Assembly (NCBI RefSeq): GCF_011386835.1
Contig: NC_088791.1
Coordinates: 31,780,998-31,844,997 of the forward strand
Reading direction: 5' to 3'
DNA: 64,000 nucleotides
DNA from: Chrysemys picta bellii
Lineage: Eukaryota > Chordata > Testudines > Emydidae
The first letter of the stretch is position 1. Each line of letters opens with the position of its first letter. The notes beneath the pieces were generated by a model. The model did no database searches. It was given only the letters and a program-made list of their open reading frames with translations, and was not told where the DNA came from. Both the position numbers and the translations under genes were made by a program. Below, piece by piece: positions 1 to 13,500 of the stretch.

Positions 1-1396
1 CTCATACTCCTGGCAGGAACACTGAAATCTAGGGGCTGCTTATGTAGCATGTGTGTGTTTGTTTGGGGGTCATTCGGTGCAGCTGCCAAAGCTGTTATTT
101 ATTTAGGTTGCAGGTGTACTACTTTGAACTCATCACTCATGAAGTTACAGCAGCACCAACGTCCTAAGATGCCTGCATTTCATGATTTCAGACAAATCAA
201 TTGAGGTAGATTAATATTAAGCTTAAGGCGTGATCTCTCTAAGCATTCAATCAAATTAGTCCTATCTGACATTAGCTCATTGGGATTACTCATTAATGAA
301 ATTCACATAAATATATCTTTAAAAAAAAAAAAGTTCAAAGGCGGCAATGATGTGAAACATTATGTACCACTTTGACTCTCCAGGCAAGGTAAGAGGAAAA
401 TTCCAGTCTCTTATTTTCTTCCCTCTGAACTTATGTTGTATTAAACATCCTTTTACTTGAGATTTTTTGTTCAGGCTTGTGAAAGATTTACATCTCTAAT
501 AACTGAATTTATCTCCTTACAGACCAGTTGCAACACAGGCCGTGGCACTGTCAGCATCCCCTATGCTGGCCCACTGATGTGCCTCCACCCTGAGCTGAAG
601 GAACCACCTTGAGAGGAAAGTGGGGAGTTTTATTTTTTAACCCACTCAATCCATGGTCTCTTTACTGAGCCTGACAACCAGGGGACCCCATTTCTGATGG
701 TGGTTTTTATATTGTGGATGCCTGTCCATTAATTCATTTCACACAAGCCAACAAGATGCAAGCGACTTTTGGTCACTACCATCATGGGCCACATTCAAAC
801 TAGTGATCGGATTCTGAATCCCATTACTATCTCCTCATCAGGTCCCTATTAATCAGCTGGGGGGTGTGCTCTGACCTTCAACCTGTTAACAGCTTCTCTA
901 ACACAGATGAAAGTCATCTCCTCCATTTGTCTTTCCTACGGTAAATTCAATTGTAAGCTGTCCCCATGGGATGGAAAACCACAACTTCTTGTTACTGCTA
1001 GCGCCAGTGTTAATACAGAAGAGACGATAACTAGAGTTTATTTGACAGTCTCAGGCAGGAGGTTGTGTCTGAGGTAAACCGTTTCCTTTTATTAGTGGTG
1101 AAATTGCCCACCATGAATTCCACTAGCAGTACATCTGGAACCACTGAGAGAACAGAAAGCTCCATTTATTGAAGGGTCTGATTATCTCAAAGGGGGAGAT
1201 TAAGGGGGTGGAAACTGCACCTAGGATCTTCCATCTTCAATTAGAAACTCAGTTTTAAAAGGTAGTTGCCCTGGTTTGATATTGGATTTAATGGATTTTC
1301 CCTGTTAATGGAGCATCACTGCAGGGAGATGGCTGTTCAATATGCAGCATGTTCTAGATCTGAAGAGATACATTAACTTAATGTTATATAACTTAC
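1..1396. other. intron sequence, nothing recognised
   Basis: AT-rich sequence downstream of the TM6-TM7 exon. I searched the minus strand for the next expected CELSR1 exon (end of TM7, start of the cytoplasmic tail) and did not see it. No recognisable repeat or RNA gene. Confidence 0.6.
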
Positions 1397-1523
1397 TTGT
1401 AAGCAGCTGAAGATGGCAAAGAGATAATGGAATGTCATGACATCACTGTTCACTGCCATCAACCCCAGTAACCACGTGGCACTGATCAGCAGCAGGAGGA
1501 GGAAAGCAGTTCGCAGCACGGAG
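1397..1523 (-). CDS. CELSR1: CELSR1 exon: TM6 and most of TM7
   Basis: 127 bp, codons 1113-1155, phase 2 in and 0 out. It encodes [20 protein letters not shown] (TM6), then [12 protein letters not shown] (TM7 start). The acceptor is TTTACGTTAG and the donor CAA|GTAAGT. This is the last exon recognised; the end of TM7 and the cytoplasmic tail must lie before position 1. Confidence 0.95.
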
Positions 1524-4500
1524 CTAACGTAAACACACAAAGTCACTTGCATTAAGGCAGAAAAATAATAAAATAATATAATCTAACACCCTATGAGCCA
1601 GCTACAATTCTTAATGCACTTTGTTCATTCACTATACAGGGCACAGGTCCTGGCTTGGAGAGGCAGCATGGCCCAGTGAACTGTTTATGGGTCTAGGTGA
1701 CAGAAATGCCAGAGCTTTAATCCTGGCTCTGTCAATGACTCACTGTGCTCTTGCACAAGTCATTTCATCTTTTGGTGCCTCAGTTTCACTATCTGTAAAA
1801 CTGGGCTAATAATGCCTGCTGATGTACCTCCCTGGGTTACTGGTGTTAATTAGTTAATGTCTGTGAAGCACTTTGACAAATAAAGTGATCAATAAGCACC
1901 AAGTTATAATTATCACTCCTGGCACAGACAGACAGTTCCTGGATCCACAACTTGCTGCAGAAAGGAGGAATTGAGGCTGGAGCTGCCTGGCTCCTACACA
2001 ATCTTAGCTCTGAAGTTTGGCGAGTGAGAGGCATGATGCTCCAATTGGCATTACTTTCCAAAAGTTTCCCACGGCTCAGTGCCACAACTAGCACATCCCA
2101 TAAGTGAGGATGTTCAGAGGCCACATTCCTCAAGGAAGTATTATTAGCAGCCGGGGAAATGTTAAATGAGTTGCCCACGGCCATGGCTGAGTCAGGAATA
2201 GAACTGGGAGATAAGCGTCTGGATATCCTGGTGACTGGGCAAGCCCTTTATGAATGTTTGAGCAGAAAAAAATCAGTAGCTCCTGATTCCGAGAACTTCT
2301 CTCAAGCCACTCATACCTTAGAACATTCAAACAAACATGTTAGAAGTCCACTTTCCTTGACACTCCGCTGTTTGTTTACTTCTTGAATTTCTTCCCCATG
2401 GACAATAAAATCAGTAGAGTCTATTTTAGTTCTGTTTGTCAGTTTCACTTTCAGGTTCTCCTATCTGAGCACAATGTTGCAAGGTTTGGATTGCAGATAC
2501 TCCGGGAAGTATTTATTTGTTTAAAAATACTATTTTCACATACATTTAAAAAAACACATGGGGATAGTTCTATTGGTAAAGTCTTGTTTTTATAGAATAT
2601 AGATTCTGGGACAAATATGACCCTCCATTATAGTCAATTAGACTCTCTTCACTTAAGGAGATTAAAAAACAAACAGAGCAAACAATCACTTTTTTCTTAT
2701 TGTTTCTAAAACTGCCCACCAGTCCATGTGTTCAAGGAACAGATAGTGGATGCCTTGGGAAATCTCATATGGCTTATCAATTTGAAAAACGGGGCTGTCT
2801 AGCCACTAGCTAATCACATTATAGTTCACAGGTAAATTACAAGCTTCAGGCACAACATGACTTAAATGGAAACAGTCTATCACAGAGCCAGGAAACTCAG
2901 CGAGTTTCAGCATGTGGAATTTCTGACTCAGCCCATCTCAAATGGCGGTGAGGAGAACATATCCTTCTGTGGATTGGGATGGACATGTTGCCTCAAAAGA
3001 CCTTTGCCAAGACAGCAGCAGGAAAGAGCACTCCCGGAGGCAAACCTATGAATCTGATGGTGCATGAGGAAGAAAGGGAGAGCTCTCTGGGCCTCATGTC
3101 TACATTGCCACACGTGCCCCTGAGGAGTCTGCCAACACTTAGCTCAAAACCTCCTCAGGGAGATGTATTTTGTGATGGGGAACTTCATGGAAGATAATGC
3201 TGAGAAAATTTGTGGTAGATTGGAACGATGCCATGTGGAGTGGTCAATACCTAAACTTTTCCCCTTCCATGCCTTGCTATAACCCCACCAAAGGTGCAGA
3301 GCCCCTGGTCCATGGAGGGGTTTCTACAAAGCCCAGGAGTGGGGGAAAGGGAAAAAGGATGGCACACTGGCTCAGCCTCTTTTGCTCAGCACAAACTTCC
3401 CCTGTTTGTACAGCATCCAGCCAGGGCCGGCTCCAGGCACCAGCATAACAAGCAGGTGCTTGGGGTGGCCAAGGGAGAGGGGCGGCACCTGCGGCAATTC
3501 GGGGTTGGCAGGTCCCTCACTCCCTCTAGGAGTGAAGGACCTGCCACTGAACTGCCGCCGCCGATCGCGGCTTTTTTTTTGCCCCCCAATTGCTGCCGCC
3601 GATCGCCAATCACGATCGCGACTTTTTTTTTTTGCTTGGGGCGGCAGAAATGCTGGAGCCGGCCCTGCATCCAGCTTCTTTCCCCACCCTCTACAGTTCT
3701 TTTTAGAGAGGACATGATCTGTCCCTTTATTATTCCTGGTCAGGGATCTTCTCATCAGTTTTTGAGCCTCAACTGCAAACTTACATGACTCCAGTTCTTT
3801 CAAATGAGCGTTGTCTTCGTCTGCATGATGCTTTCACTGCTAGTATGAAGATGACTGTGTTGATCTGAAAGGGAAATGTAAATAACACAAAGTAGATCTT
3901 TCTTCCTGAATTTGTCAGAGCCTGTCTATCACAGAGACAATGGAATTTTTTTAACATCAAAAGTCTTCAGTGCCAAGAGCTTTTCTCTTGTAGTTAGGAT
4001 TTTTTTCATATTTCCAAATTGACCAAGCTTTGAGCCAATGTCCATTAGCAACCTTCTTGGGATGCTATGCTACTGAGTTTGCATTAATACAAATCTGGTA
4101 AGACAGCCCTAAACAATGAGCTTAAATGAAACTCTCATCAGGGGGTAGGAAAAAGCAGAAAACATGGGCCTGACCATGTAACCATTACTTATACAATCAG
4201 TCCTTTCTCATTCAAGTACTGATTTCAATGGGAGCACTCATGTAAACTGCACTTACTTTCACAAGGGATGCTAGATTGGATACAATAGTTTCACATTTAA
4301 ATAAGATTATGAATAGATAGCGATCAAACAAAAATAAAAAAACAGTAACAGAGAACAGTCAGCGCAAGATGCAAACTCCACAGTACTTACGACCACAACG
4401 ATCACAATAGGGCCTGCAAAACTCCAAATAAGGGTATCATGAACAGAAAGCCAGCAGAAGTCAGGGTTCCCATAGCCCTGTGGGTCCAGACCCACAGCAA

Positions 4501-7500
4501 GACCTAAATCACAAAACAGAAAGAAAAGGATAACAGGGAAAATTACTGATGACCACTGTAGGATCAGGATGTTTATGCCATGCCTAATCAATCACAAGGT
4601 TTTAGAATCAATCCGAGTGATGAACAACGATAACATGGTTAATAAGAAATTCCAGAAATAGAAAACTACACATACACTTTTCCAAAGTCTAAATGTAAAA
4701 CCAATCATCATTCCATATTAAATACTACTCCAAATTCTTCCGCTGACCAATACAAAGTTGGACCATATAAAACCTATATTAAATGTGTTTGCCGCAATAA
4801 TTCAGTTTCAATTAATTTTATATAGCAGGATTAATAGATAGTAACAAAGCCTTTAGGGTGAGAGACATTTTGTGGAATTTCAATAAGTCAGTGCCCCATA
4901 ATGACATACATAATTATTTCTCTTATAAACCAAACAGAGATGAAAGTCTCAACCTAAGAGATTCTCCTTTTGCAGTGGCTTGAAACCAAATATTGTAGTT
5001 TCATGGGTAAGTAAAGCAATTCCTTCTTTTCTTAAAAAAACTTGTGTAAGTGAATTTAGTGCTTATGACAAAAACTGGAATGAGAGCTCTAGAAAATGGA
5101 GACATTTTTCCACAGAAGAGGTTACAGCCTGGGCAGAAGCAGCATAATCTACTTCAATCCTGGCCTGGGGGAGCCATCTCTAAAACAGTCCCTATGCCCA
5201 TACAGTCCTTAGTCTCTTTACTCACAGCACCTACAGTGATGCCAAATATGGTGGTAGATTTTGCGATGTTGACACCTGTCCATGTAGAAATGGCTGAGAC
5301 CATCGACTTATTTCATGTACAGCGCTACACAGCTATTCCTTCTTAAAGATGCAGAAATTTATACCAGATATTATAAGGGAAATGACTACTGCATATTATA
5401 TTATTTGGGAGTCAGGAAGATGGTAACTGCAATAGCTTTAGGTCCTGATTCAACAAGGCATTTAAGCATGATAACCTCATTCACTTATATGGGAGCACTT
5501 GTGCACCTAGTCCAATACATGCATAAATACTTTACTGAAAGGGGCCTTAATGCTTTGATGAAAAGGCACTGAGTAGGGCAGAGGGAAGGTAGCTGCATTT
5601 CACCCTGGCTATTTAAAGCTTGGCCTAAAGCCAACGTTCACATCTGGTACAGGCCTTCTAGTCTATGAAAATTCATCTGTGGCTGTTTGGCAAAGGGATA
5701 TTGGATCTGTTTCCTCTGAAGTATGGAATTGAGATGGGACTGCCTCCTCTCCCTCTCACTATGATTGGTTCTTGCACCACAGTCTTTAGCAGTCACCATC
5801 CAGGAAGAATTAGCCATAAATGATTAAAGGATCATAACATATTTTATACAGCTGTAATTCTGCAGACACAGACTCAACGCTCAGGACTCAATCCTGCCAT
5901 TAGTGGGGCTTTAACCAAAATTTGGCCAAACGTCTGGCTCTAAGATTATATAGTAAAAGTTATTTCACTTTCCAAATCCCATCCTATAATCCTTTATTAA
6001 ATGAATGGGGCAAGCTTTGGCTCTCTCAGATACACCATTCAACTACTACTGAAATCAATGATAAGTTAAAAGGGTACATCATCTGAGGGTAGGATTGAAC
6101 CCATAGAATTTAATACAGGTGGCACAGAATCTTTCTTAAAATTTCTCAGTTCGATTCAGTAATATTCAGCTGGCATGACAAAGGTTGCCATAGTATCTAT
6201 AGAACCCTCCAGCCCAGCCCACAAAGTCTCTCTGTGCACTGTGCTTCCCTTCCACCTATGCAGCAGAACTGCTCTAATATATATATTAGGGCTGTCAATT
6301 AATTGCAGTTAACTCACGCGATTAACTCAAAAAAATTAATCGCGATTAAAAAAATTATAAAATATATATAAAATAGCACTGTAGATATTCAGGCTCAGGC
6401 TGGAGCCTGAGCTCTGAGATCCCATGAGGATGGAGGGTCCCAGAACCTGGGCTCCAGCCCATGCCTGAATATCTACATTGCAACTGTATAGCCCTGCAGC
6501 CCAAGCCCAAGTCACCTGACCTGGGCCAGCCACAGCTGTTCTATCGCAGTGTAGACATAACCTTAGTCTACCAGCATAGGACGAGCAAAATCTCTCTAAG
6601 CTACAGAGAAAGGAATTACAATACAGACAATGTTACTTCTGAGTGCTTTCAATAAATCTTGATTTAATCTGAATTCAAATACGTTTATACCATTGTAAAC
6701 ATCAGAAAATTACTTTAATTAGGACAAGCAGCATTCATTGCGCTGATTTGTCAAGTTCAGTCTGATGTCTTCATGTTTGCTAGTGGTTATTGCCCTGATT
6801 CAGGAAAGCACTTAAGCACGTGGTTAACTTTAAGTCCCACTGATTTCAATAGACGTTAAGCACATGCTTTAATGCTGTCCTGAATAGTGGGGGAGGGGAA
6901 AGGAATGGTGTTGTTTTGGCTTTTCAGCACTGGCGTCCTTCTTCCCCTACCTGTTATAATAGCAGGAATCCCCCAACCAACGACATAGTAGAACCTCATA
7001 TGTCCAAAATTGATGTTCCTCACTTCAGTCAGCATGCGGTATATGTGGAGCTGTTCTACGAACATCCAGGCAAAGGTGCTCATGTAGAAGTAGTGCAGAA
7101 GGATGGCTATCACAGTGCACACAAACTGGGGATGGAAAAAGAACATTGAGATTACAGCTGCTCCTGCCGAATCAACGACCCATGCAACACACACAAGACT
7201 GGATATTCACTAGATGCTAAAGAAAATATGAATAAGTCTTTGGAAAAAAAACTGTACATTAAAATTTATTTAATTATTTTGTCATAGTATTAAGAGCTTT
7301 AGAAAAGTGATTTTGTAAGCCTTTATTTTTAGATTGTGTGGCCTGCATGTGGTCTGACTGTTGAGAATTACATATTTCAGTCTAAAATTCTTTCAAAACC
7401 CCCACCTCTAGGACTCTTTTCTGAAGTTAATTTCTTTGTGTATATTTGCTATACATTTGATGGCTTGGGCCATTCTAACACACTCACCTTGTGCTGTGTG

Positions 7501-10500
7501 CAACACAACAATTTAACAAGAAAAAAAAAAGTTACCTTTCCGTAACTGGTGTTCTTCGAGATGTGTTGCTCATGTCCATTCCACAATAGGCGTGTGTGCT
7601 CGCCGGATGCACCGGTGCCGACCCTTAGCAATACCCGTAGGGGGGGGGAGTGCCCCCCGCGACTCCTGGAGTGGCGCTGCCATGGCGCAGCATAAGGGGC
7701 GCTGCACACTCCCCCACCCTCCCCCAACTCTGACAGAGGGGAAGGAGGGCGGGATGTGGAATGGACATGAGCAACACATCTCGAAGAACACCAGTTACGG
7801 AAAAGGTAACTGTCTTTTCTTCTTCGAGTGATTGCTCATGTGCATTCCACAATAGGTGATTCCAAGCTATATCTGTTGGAGGTGGGTAGGAGTTCACAGA
7901 CACTCGGGACAGAGCACCGCCCTGCTGAACCCGGCGTCCTCCCTGGTTTGGGAGACGATCGCATAATGCAAGGTGAACGTGTGAACCGATGACCATGTGG
8001 CAGCCCTACAGATGTCCTGAATAGGGACATGGGACAGAAAGGCAGCCGACGAGGCTTGTGCCCTGGTTGAGTGCGCCCTCACAATCGGCAGTGGGGGGAC
8101 TCCCGCCAGGTCGTAACAAGTACGGATACACGAGATGATCCAGTTGAAGAGCCACTGAGTGGAGATCGGCTGGCCTCTCATGCGTTCAGCCGAGGCGATG
8201 AACAGTTGTGAAGACTTCCCGAACAGTTTTGTACGTTCCAGGTAAAAAGGCAGAGCCTGTCTTACATCCAGCATGTGGAGGCAGTGCTCCTCACTGGACG
8301 CGTGGCGTTTTGGACAGAGCATCGGCAGGAAAATGTCTTGGCCCATATGGTAGGCGGAAACCATCTTAGGGAGGAACGAAGGATGCGGTTGAAGCTGGAC
8401 CTTATCCTTATGGAACACCGTGCACGGGGGTTTGGAGGTCAGGGCCATCACAGGGAGGCTACCACCAGTTCGGGCATAGTGAGGACTTTGTCCATCCTGT
8501 CGCTGGACTGGGAGAATACCGAGGCCAACCAGAGCTGGAGGGGCCGCATCCTGAGTCTGGCGGGACGAACCATGTACGTGCATGCCAACATATGACCCAG
8601 GAGTTGGAGGCACGCTCTGGCTGTGGTCACAGGGAACCTTGTGACTGTGTTGATGCACTCCCTCAGGGTTTCGAATCTGTCTGGTGGGAGGGAGTCTCTG
8701 GCTGACGTCGCGTCCAGAATTGCCCCAATGAACTCTATGCGCTGCACCGCAACTAACGTGGACTTGGCGTTGTTTACCAACAGGCTCAGCATGGCACATG
8801 TGGACAGGAGGAGTGATACAGGATCCTGTACCTGCGACCTGGAACTGCCCTTGACCAGCTAGTCGTTGAGGTAGGGAAAAATCTGGATCCCCTGACATCT
8901 GAGGTAGGCCGCTATCACAGACATGCACTTTGTGAATACTCTGGGAGCCGTGAACAGGCCAAATGGGAGGACAGTGAACTGGTAGTGTTCCTGCCCAACC
9001 ATGAAATGGAGGAAACGCCTGTGTCCTTCGAATATATGAATGTAAAGTACATGTCCTGTAGATCAAGGGCGGCGTACCAGTCCCCGGGATCCAGGGAGGG
9101 GATGATGAAGGCCAGAGAGACCATGCGAAATTGAGCTTTACCATGTATTGGTTCAGGACTCGCAGGTCCAGGATGGGCCTGAGCCCCCCTTTGGCCTTTG
9201 GGATAAGAAAATAGGTACTCAAGTACCCCTTGAGTCTGAACTTCCCTGGCACCACATCCACCTCTCCTAAGACAAGGAGCTGCCTCACCTTCTGCTCGAG
9301 TAGGCTCTCGTGAGAGGGGTCCCTGAAGAGGGACAGTGATGGAGGGTGGGTGGTTGGGGGGTAGAAGTAAACTGGAGGGTGTAGCCCCGGGAGACGGTGT
9401 TGAGCCCATCGGTCTGAGGTCAGCCGCGACCACTTTGGGAGAAAAGCACACAACCAGTTGGAGAAGGGAAATTTTATTGCAGGTGGATCCCTGGTATGAA
9501 CTGGTAAGTCGCCCCTGGGCATCCCGTCAACACTGGCGCTTACCCACCTGCTTACCCTTAGAGGGCCCAGCCTGGGGCACAGGCCAGGATTGCCTTTGCG
9601 GGCACTTTTTATAGTCCCTTGACTTTTTATAAGGGGGCTCATATCTAGAGTTGGTGACCTGACTGGGAGCCTGCTGCGGTTTGAACTTGGTCCTGGCCAG
9701 GGCCAGGACATAGAGGCCAAAGGTCTCTTTAATGTTGTGTGGGAGTCCTTCAGACTATGTAACTTCACGTCTGTTTGTTCTGCAAACAGGGCCTTGCCAT
9801 TGAATGGAAGGCCCTGTAAGGAGTCCTGTGCCTCGCTGGACAACCCAGACAGCAGGAGTCATGATGCTCTCCTCATGGACACCACAGAGGCCATAGATCT
9901 TGCAGCCGTATCCGCAGCGTCCGAGGCTGCCTGAAGGGCCGCTCTGGTGACAGCCGTGCCTTCCTCAACCGGAGCCTTGAACTCTTTTTTGTCATTCTCC
10001 TGGAGGAAGTCCGCAAATTTGGGCAGGGAGCCCCACAAATTGAAATCGTATCTACCCAGCAGGGCTTGGTGATTTGCCACCCTAAGTTGGAAGCTCGAGG
10101 ATGAATAAACCTTTCTACCGAATAGATCTAGTCTCGAGTCCCTTATTTGTAGGAGTAGGAGCAGGTTGACCTTGCTGCTCCCTATGGTTGACCAACTCGA
10201 CCACTAGAGAGTTGGGGCAGGGTGGGTATACAGGTATTCATGCCCGTTGGCAGGCACAAAATATTTCCATTCTGCCTCTTAGAGATAGGGGGTAAGGAAG
10301 CCAAGGCATTGCCAAAAGGCATTCGAGATATTTGCCACCCCTTCATGGAGTTGGAGAGGCACCCTGGCCGGTGCCGAAGCCGAGAGGACGTTGAAGAGGG
10401 AGTCTGAGGGTTCCTCCACCTCCTCGGCTTGTAGGTTGAGGCTTGATGCCACCCTTTTCAACAGCTCTTGGTAGGCTTTTGTGTCCTCCTGAGGGACAGG

Positions 10501-13500
10501 CAGAGTAGGGACCGTGATCACCTCTCATCCAGGGAGGATGAGGATGGGGATGCAGTACTCTGTGTCCCCTCCGGTGCCGCAGGTCCCACCACTTTGTCTC
10601 CTTCTGAATGCGGGACCAGGGATGAATGCTCCACCGACTCCTTTCTGGGAGGCCGAGTAAGGGAGGCTGACAGTCTCTCCAAGGCTCCAGCCACTGAGCA
10701 AGCCACCACCGGGGGCTATGTTGCGTCCCACGGGGCCCATTGGTACTATGGCACTGGCCAAGGAGCCCGGTGCCACTGCACTTGATGTGGCACCGGCAGA
10801 GCGGGCTGTCCAGCCTGATTAGCCTGGCCCATCAACTGACAACTGCGAAGGGAGGCCGGGCTGGCATACGATCGACCTCTATCCCGGGATTGGGACGAGT
10901 GGCGGCATCGGGAGTGATGTTGACCGTGAAACTGTGATCCCAGCGTGGAGAGCGGGAGTGTCGGTGATCGATGTCTGGGGCTGCAGGAGCGGTGCCGTGG
11001 CAGGGACCTCGAGCAAGATGAAGAACAGGAACGGCATCAATGCCTGGGGCTACAGTAACTTCTCGGAGACAACGATCTCCGGTGCCATCTGTCCCGGTCT
11101 CCACAGGGCATGCTCTCCTCGTGAGGTCTACGTTCCCTCGAGGCGAAGCGGTGCCTGGAACCCCTGCCATCGGTACCTAGCCAGACAACCTGGTGGGGGT
11201 CGACGGGGACCAGCGCAGACTGCGCACGGGGCAGTCACTGAGTGGGGAATGGCATTGGGAACCTTCCCTCGACCGTGAGCGGTACCATCCAGGCAGCAAC
11301 TGAGGGGGTCTGAGCGGTGGCTTGCCTCTGGACTGGGGAGCCGACGACAGTGGTGCTATCGGTACTGGCAGAGACATAATGTCTCGAGTTGCCTGCAGGG
11401 CTTCTGGCATGGAGGGCACCTGAATGTGGCCACTGGTATCCAGGGAGGCTGGCTCGGAGTGGGCTGGGCTACTCCGCTCAACTTGAGTCAGAGGCCGCGA
11501 GGCCGATGGGGACCAAGAGCTGCCCAACACGGGTCTACTCTCTCCCCCAGTCTTGCTCCAGTGCCTTGGCGGAGAAGACCTGTTTTTTGCCTTTTTTGAC
11601 TGTACCGTGAATGGGGATCAGTGCCAACTGGTGGATGGTACCGTTGGGTCACCATGCACCAATGCTGTGGTGCTCGGTGCCGACTCGGAGCGGTGCAGCG
11701 GTGTCGGGGTTAGGGCCGACTCTATCAAAATGGCTCAGAGCTGAATGTCCCGCTCCTTCTTGGTCCGAGGTTTGAAGGGTCTGCTAATCTTGCAGCAATT
11801 GCTGAGGTTGGTTTCCCCCAGACAGCAGAAACAGTCCGTGTGCGGATCACTCATGGGCATAGGCCATTTGCAAGTGTTGCACGACTTAAAGCCCGGGGCA
11901 TGCCCCAACCTGGGCGCACTTAACTAATTCTAACTAAAACTACTTTTCTTTTCTTTTTTTAAACTACAGGCACTACTAACTATGAACTAACAGAGTCTAA
12001 GAGGGAAAACTACAGCAGAGCTGGAGCAGAGCAGTTCCGAAGCACCTTCACTAGCGGCAAGAAGGAACTGAGGTGGGGGGAGTGCACCATGGTGGCGCCA
12101 CTCCAGGGGTCGCTAGGGACGCTCCTCTACAGGTACTGCTAAAGGAAAAACTTCCGGCACCGGTGCATGTGGCGAGCACACACACCTATTGTGGAATGCA
12201 CATAAGGAATCACTCGAAGAACAGCATTTTTTGCAGAAGCAAGGCATGGAGTCTCCACTACTTTTAATAGTTTAAGTTTCACAAAACCAAGATGGAAGCC
12301 AAGAGGCAAAAAGTTTCTTAGCAGGGCTGCTGTTTGCAACCTCTGACTTTTGGCTCCATTTCACACTCAGAGGGATCATATAGATCGTCCCCCTGACAAT
12401 GTAACACATACACAATGGCAGAGTCAGATGGATTCAACAAAGCTGGCTTAGCTGCCACATGAACATAATCAAAGATGGTACATTAGGGCTTTATGGGGCT
12501 GACTGATCCCTACCCTGAAGCCAATCTACAACTAAAAACTCCCAAGACATCTACATAGGTTCTACATATACTTCCCTAATCACTGTAGGGCCTAAGAACC
12601 TTCTAATGGTGCCCTAAGAGATGTGGCTAACATCTGCCATGTGAAGTTTATTCTCTCTCACACCCTCTCCCCAGGGGGAGGATTGTGTGTGCAGTGGAGT
12701 GTTTTGTTTTAGTAGGGCTTTGTTATGGTTCTGGTTTTTTTAATGTGCCGTTGTGTCTTTATACTAGAGCAGCCTAGGCTGAAGAAATGTGCCTTGCACA
12801 GGAGTGGAAGGTGATGAGGTTTGTGATGGTTCTGAGTCCCTGTGGGACTGGACCCTGAGAAAGCTCTGCCCCTGCACAAATGAGCTTTACCCATGCGATA
12901 GAAAGTTCCATTACGCCTGAGGAATGCAGTTATTGGCCACAGTCTTCATCCCAGATCCCAGTGCGATCTATGCACTTGTAAAAGTTAAGTCTCACCTCTC
13001 TCTGAGGCACTGTCTTCTCAGTTAAAGGTACATAAGCTTAATAAGTAGAAGAAGGAAAAAATACCCCATGCAAGAGCCTGCACTAGATTAATGCACCACT
13101 AAAGAACCACTTAGCCCTAAGGTGAATTTCACCCAAAGGATCTTGGATACCATAGCTAATTTTCCAATGGTGTAACAACTGGGGTCTAAGCAGGCCTACC
13201 CCAATTGCAAGTTCAATTTTTGGAAGGTGGGTGAAAGTTTATAGAATGAATAACAACTCATGGGGGAGGTCTAGGTTGGATATTAGGAAAAACTTTTTCA
13301 CTAGGAGGGTGGTGAAGCACTGGAATGGGTTACCTAGGGAAGTGGTGGTGGAATCTCCTTCCTTAGAGGTTTTTAAGGTCAGGCTTGACGAAGCCCTGGC
13401 TGGGATGATTTAGTTGGGGATTGGTCCTGCTTTGAGCAGGGACTTGGACTAGATGACCTCCTGAGGTCCCATCCAACCCTGATATTCTATGATTCATAAT

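Larger units (their letters stand above)
7531..12225 (-). mobile_element. DIRS-like tyrosine-recombinase retroelement, copy 1 (defective)
   Basis: About 4.7 kb, transcribed in principle on the minus strand, inside the intron between the TM2 and TM3 exons. The right end (12165-12225) is an inverted copy of the left-end sequence (7565-7620 and 7817-7860), as expected for DIRS inverted terminal repeats. Coding remnants in order are gag (about 11915-9700), reverse transcriptase (about 9300-8450) and the tyrosine recombinase C-terminus (about 8450-7894). No RNase H is visible between RT and recombinase. GC content is well above the surrounding intron. Classification rests on RT plus an HxxR...Y recombinase; Ngaro-type is less likely because ends and order fit DIRS better. 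Confidence 0.85.

Noticed and set aside
3294..3803. Open frames of 109-164 codons on both strands
   Set aside because: They run through a GC-rich hAT-type MITE with its flanks and over an exon antisense; no domain.
7894..9843. 649-codon minus-strand open frame as a novel protein
   Set aside because: It switches between in-frame and out-of-frame pieces of gag, RT and recombinase from a DIRS element; most of it is not the coding frame.
8800..11900. GC-rich block as a horizontally acquired or bacterial segment
   Set aside because: The content is DIRS retroelement coding sequence bounded by inverted repeats; no foreign genes.
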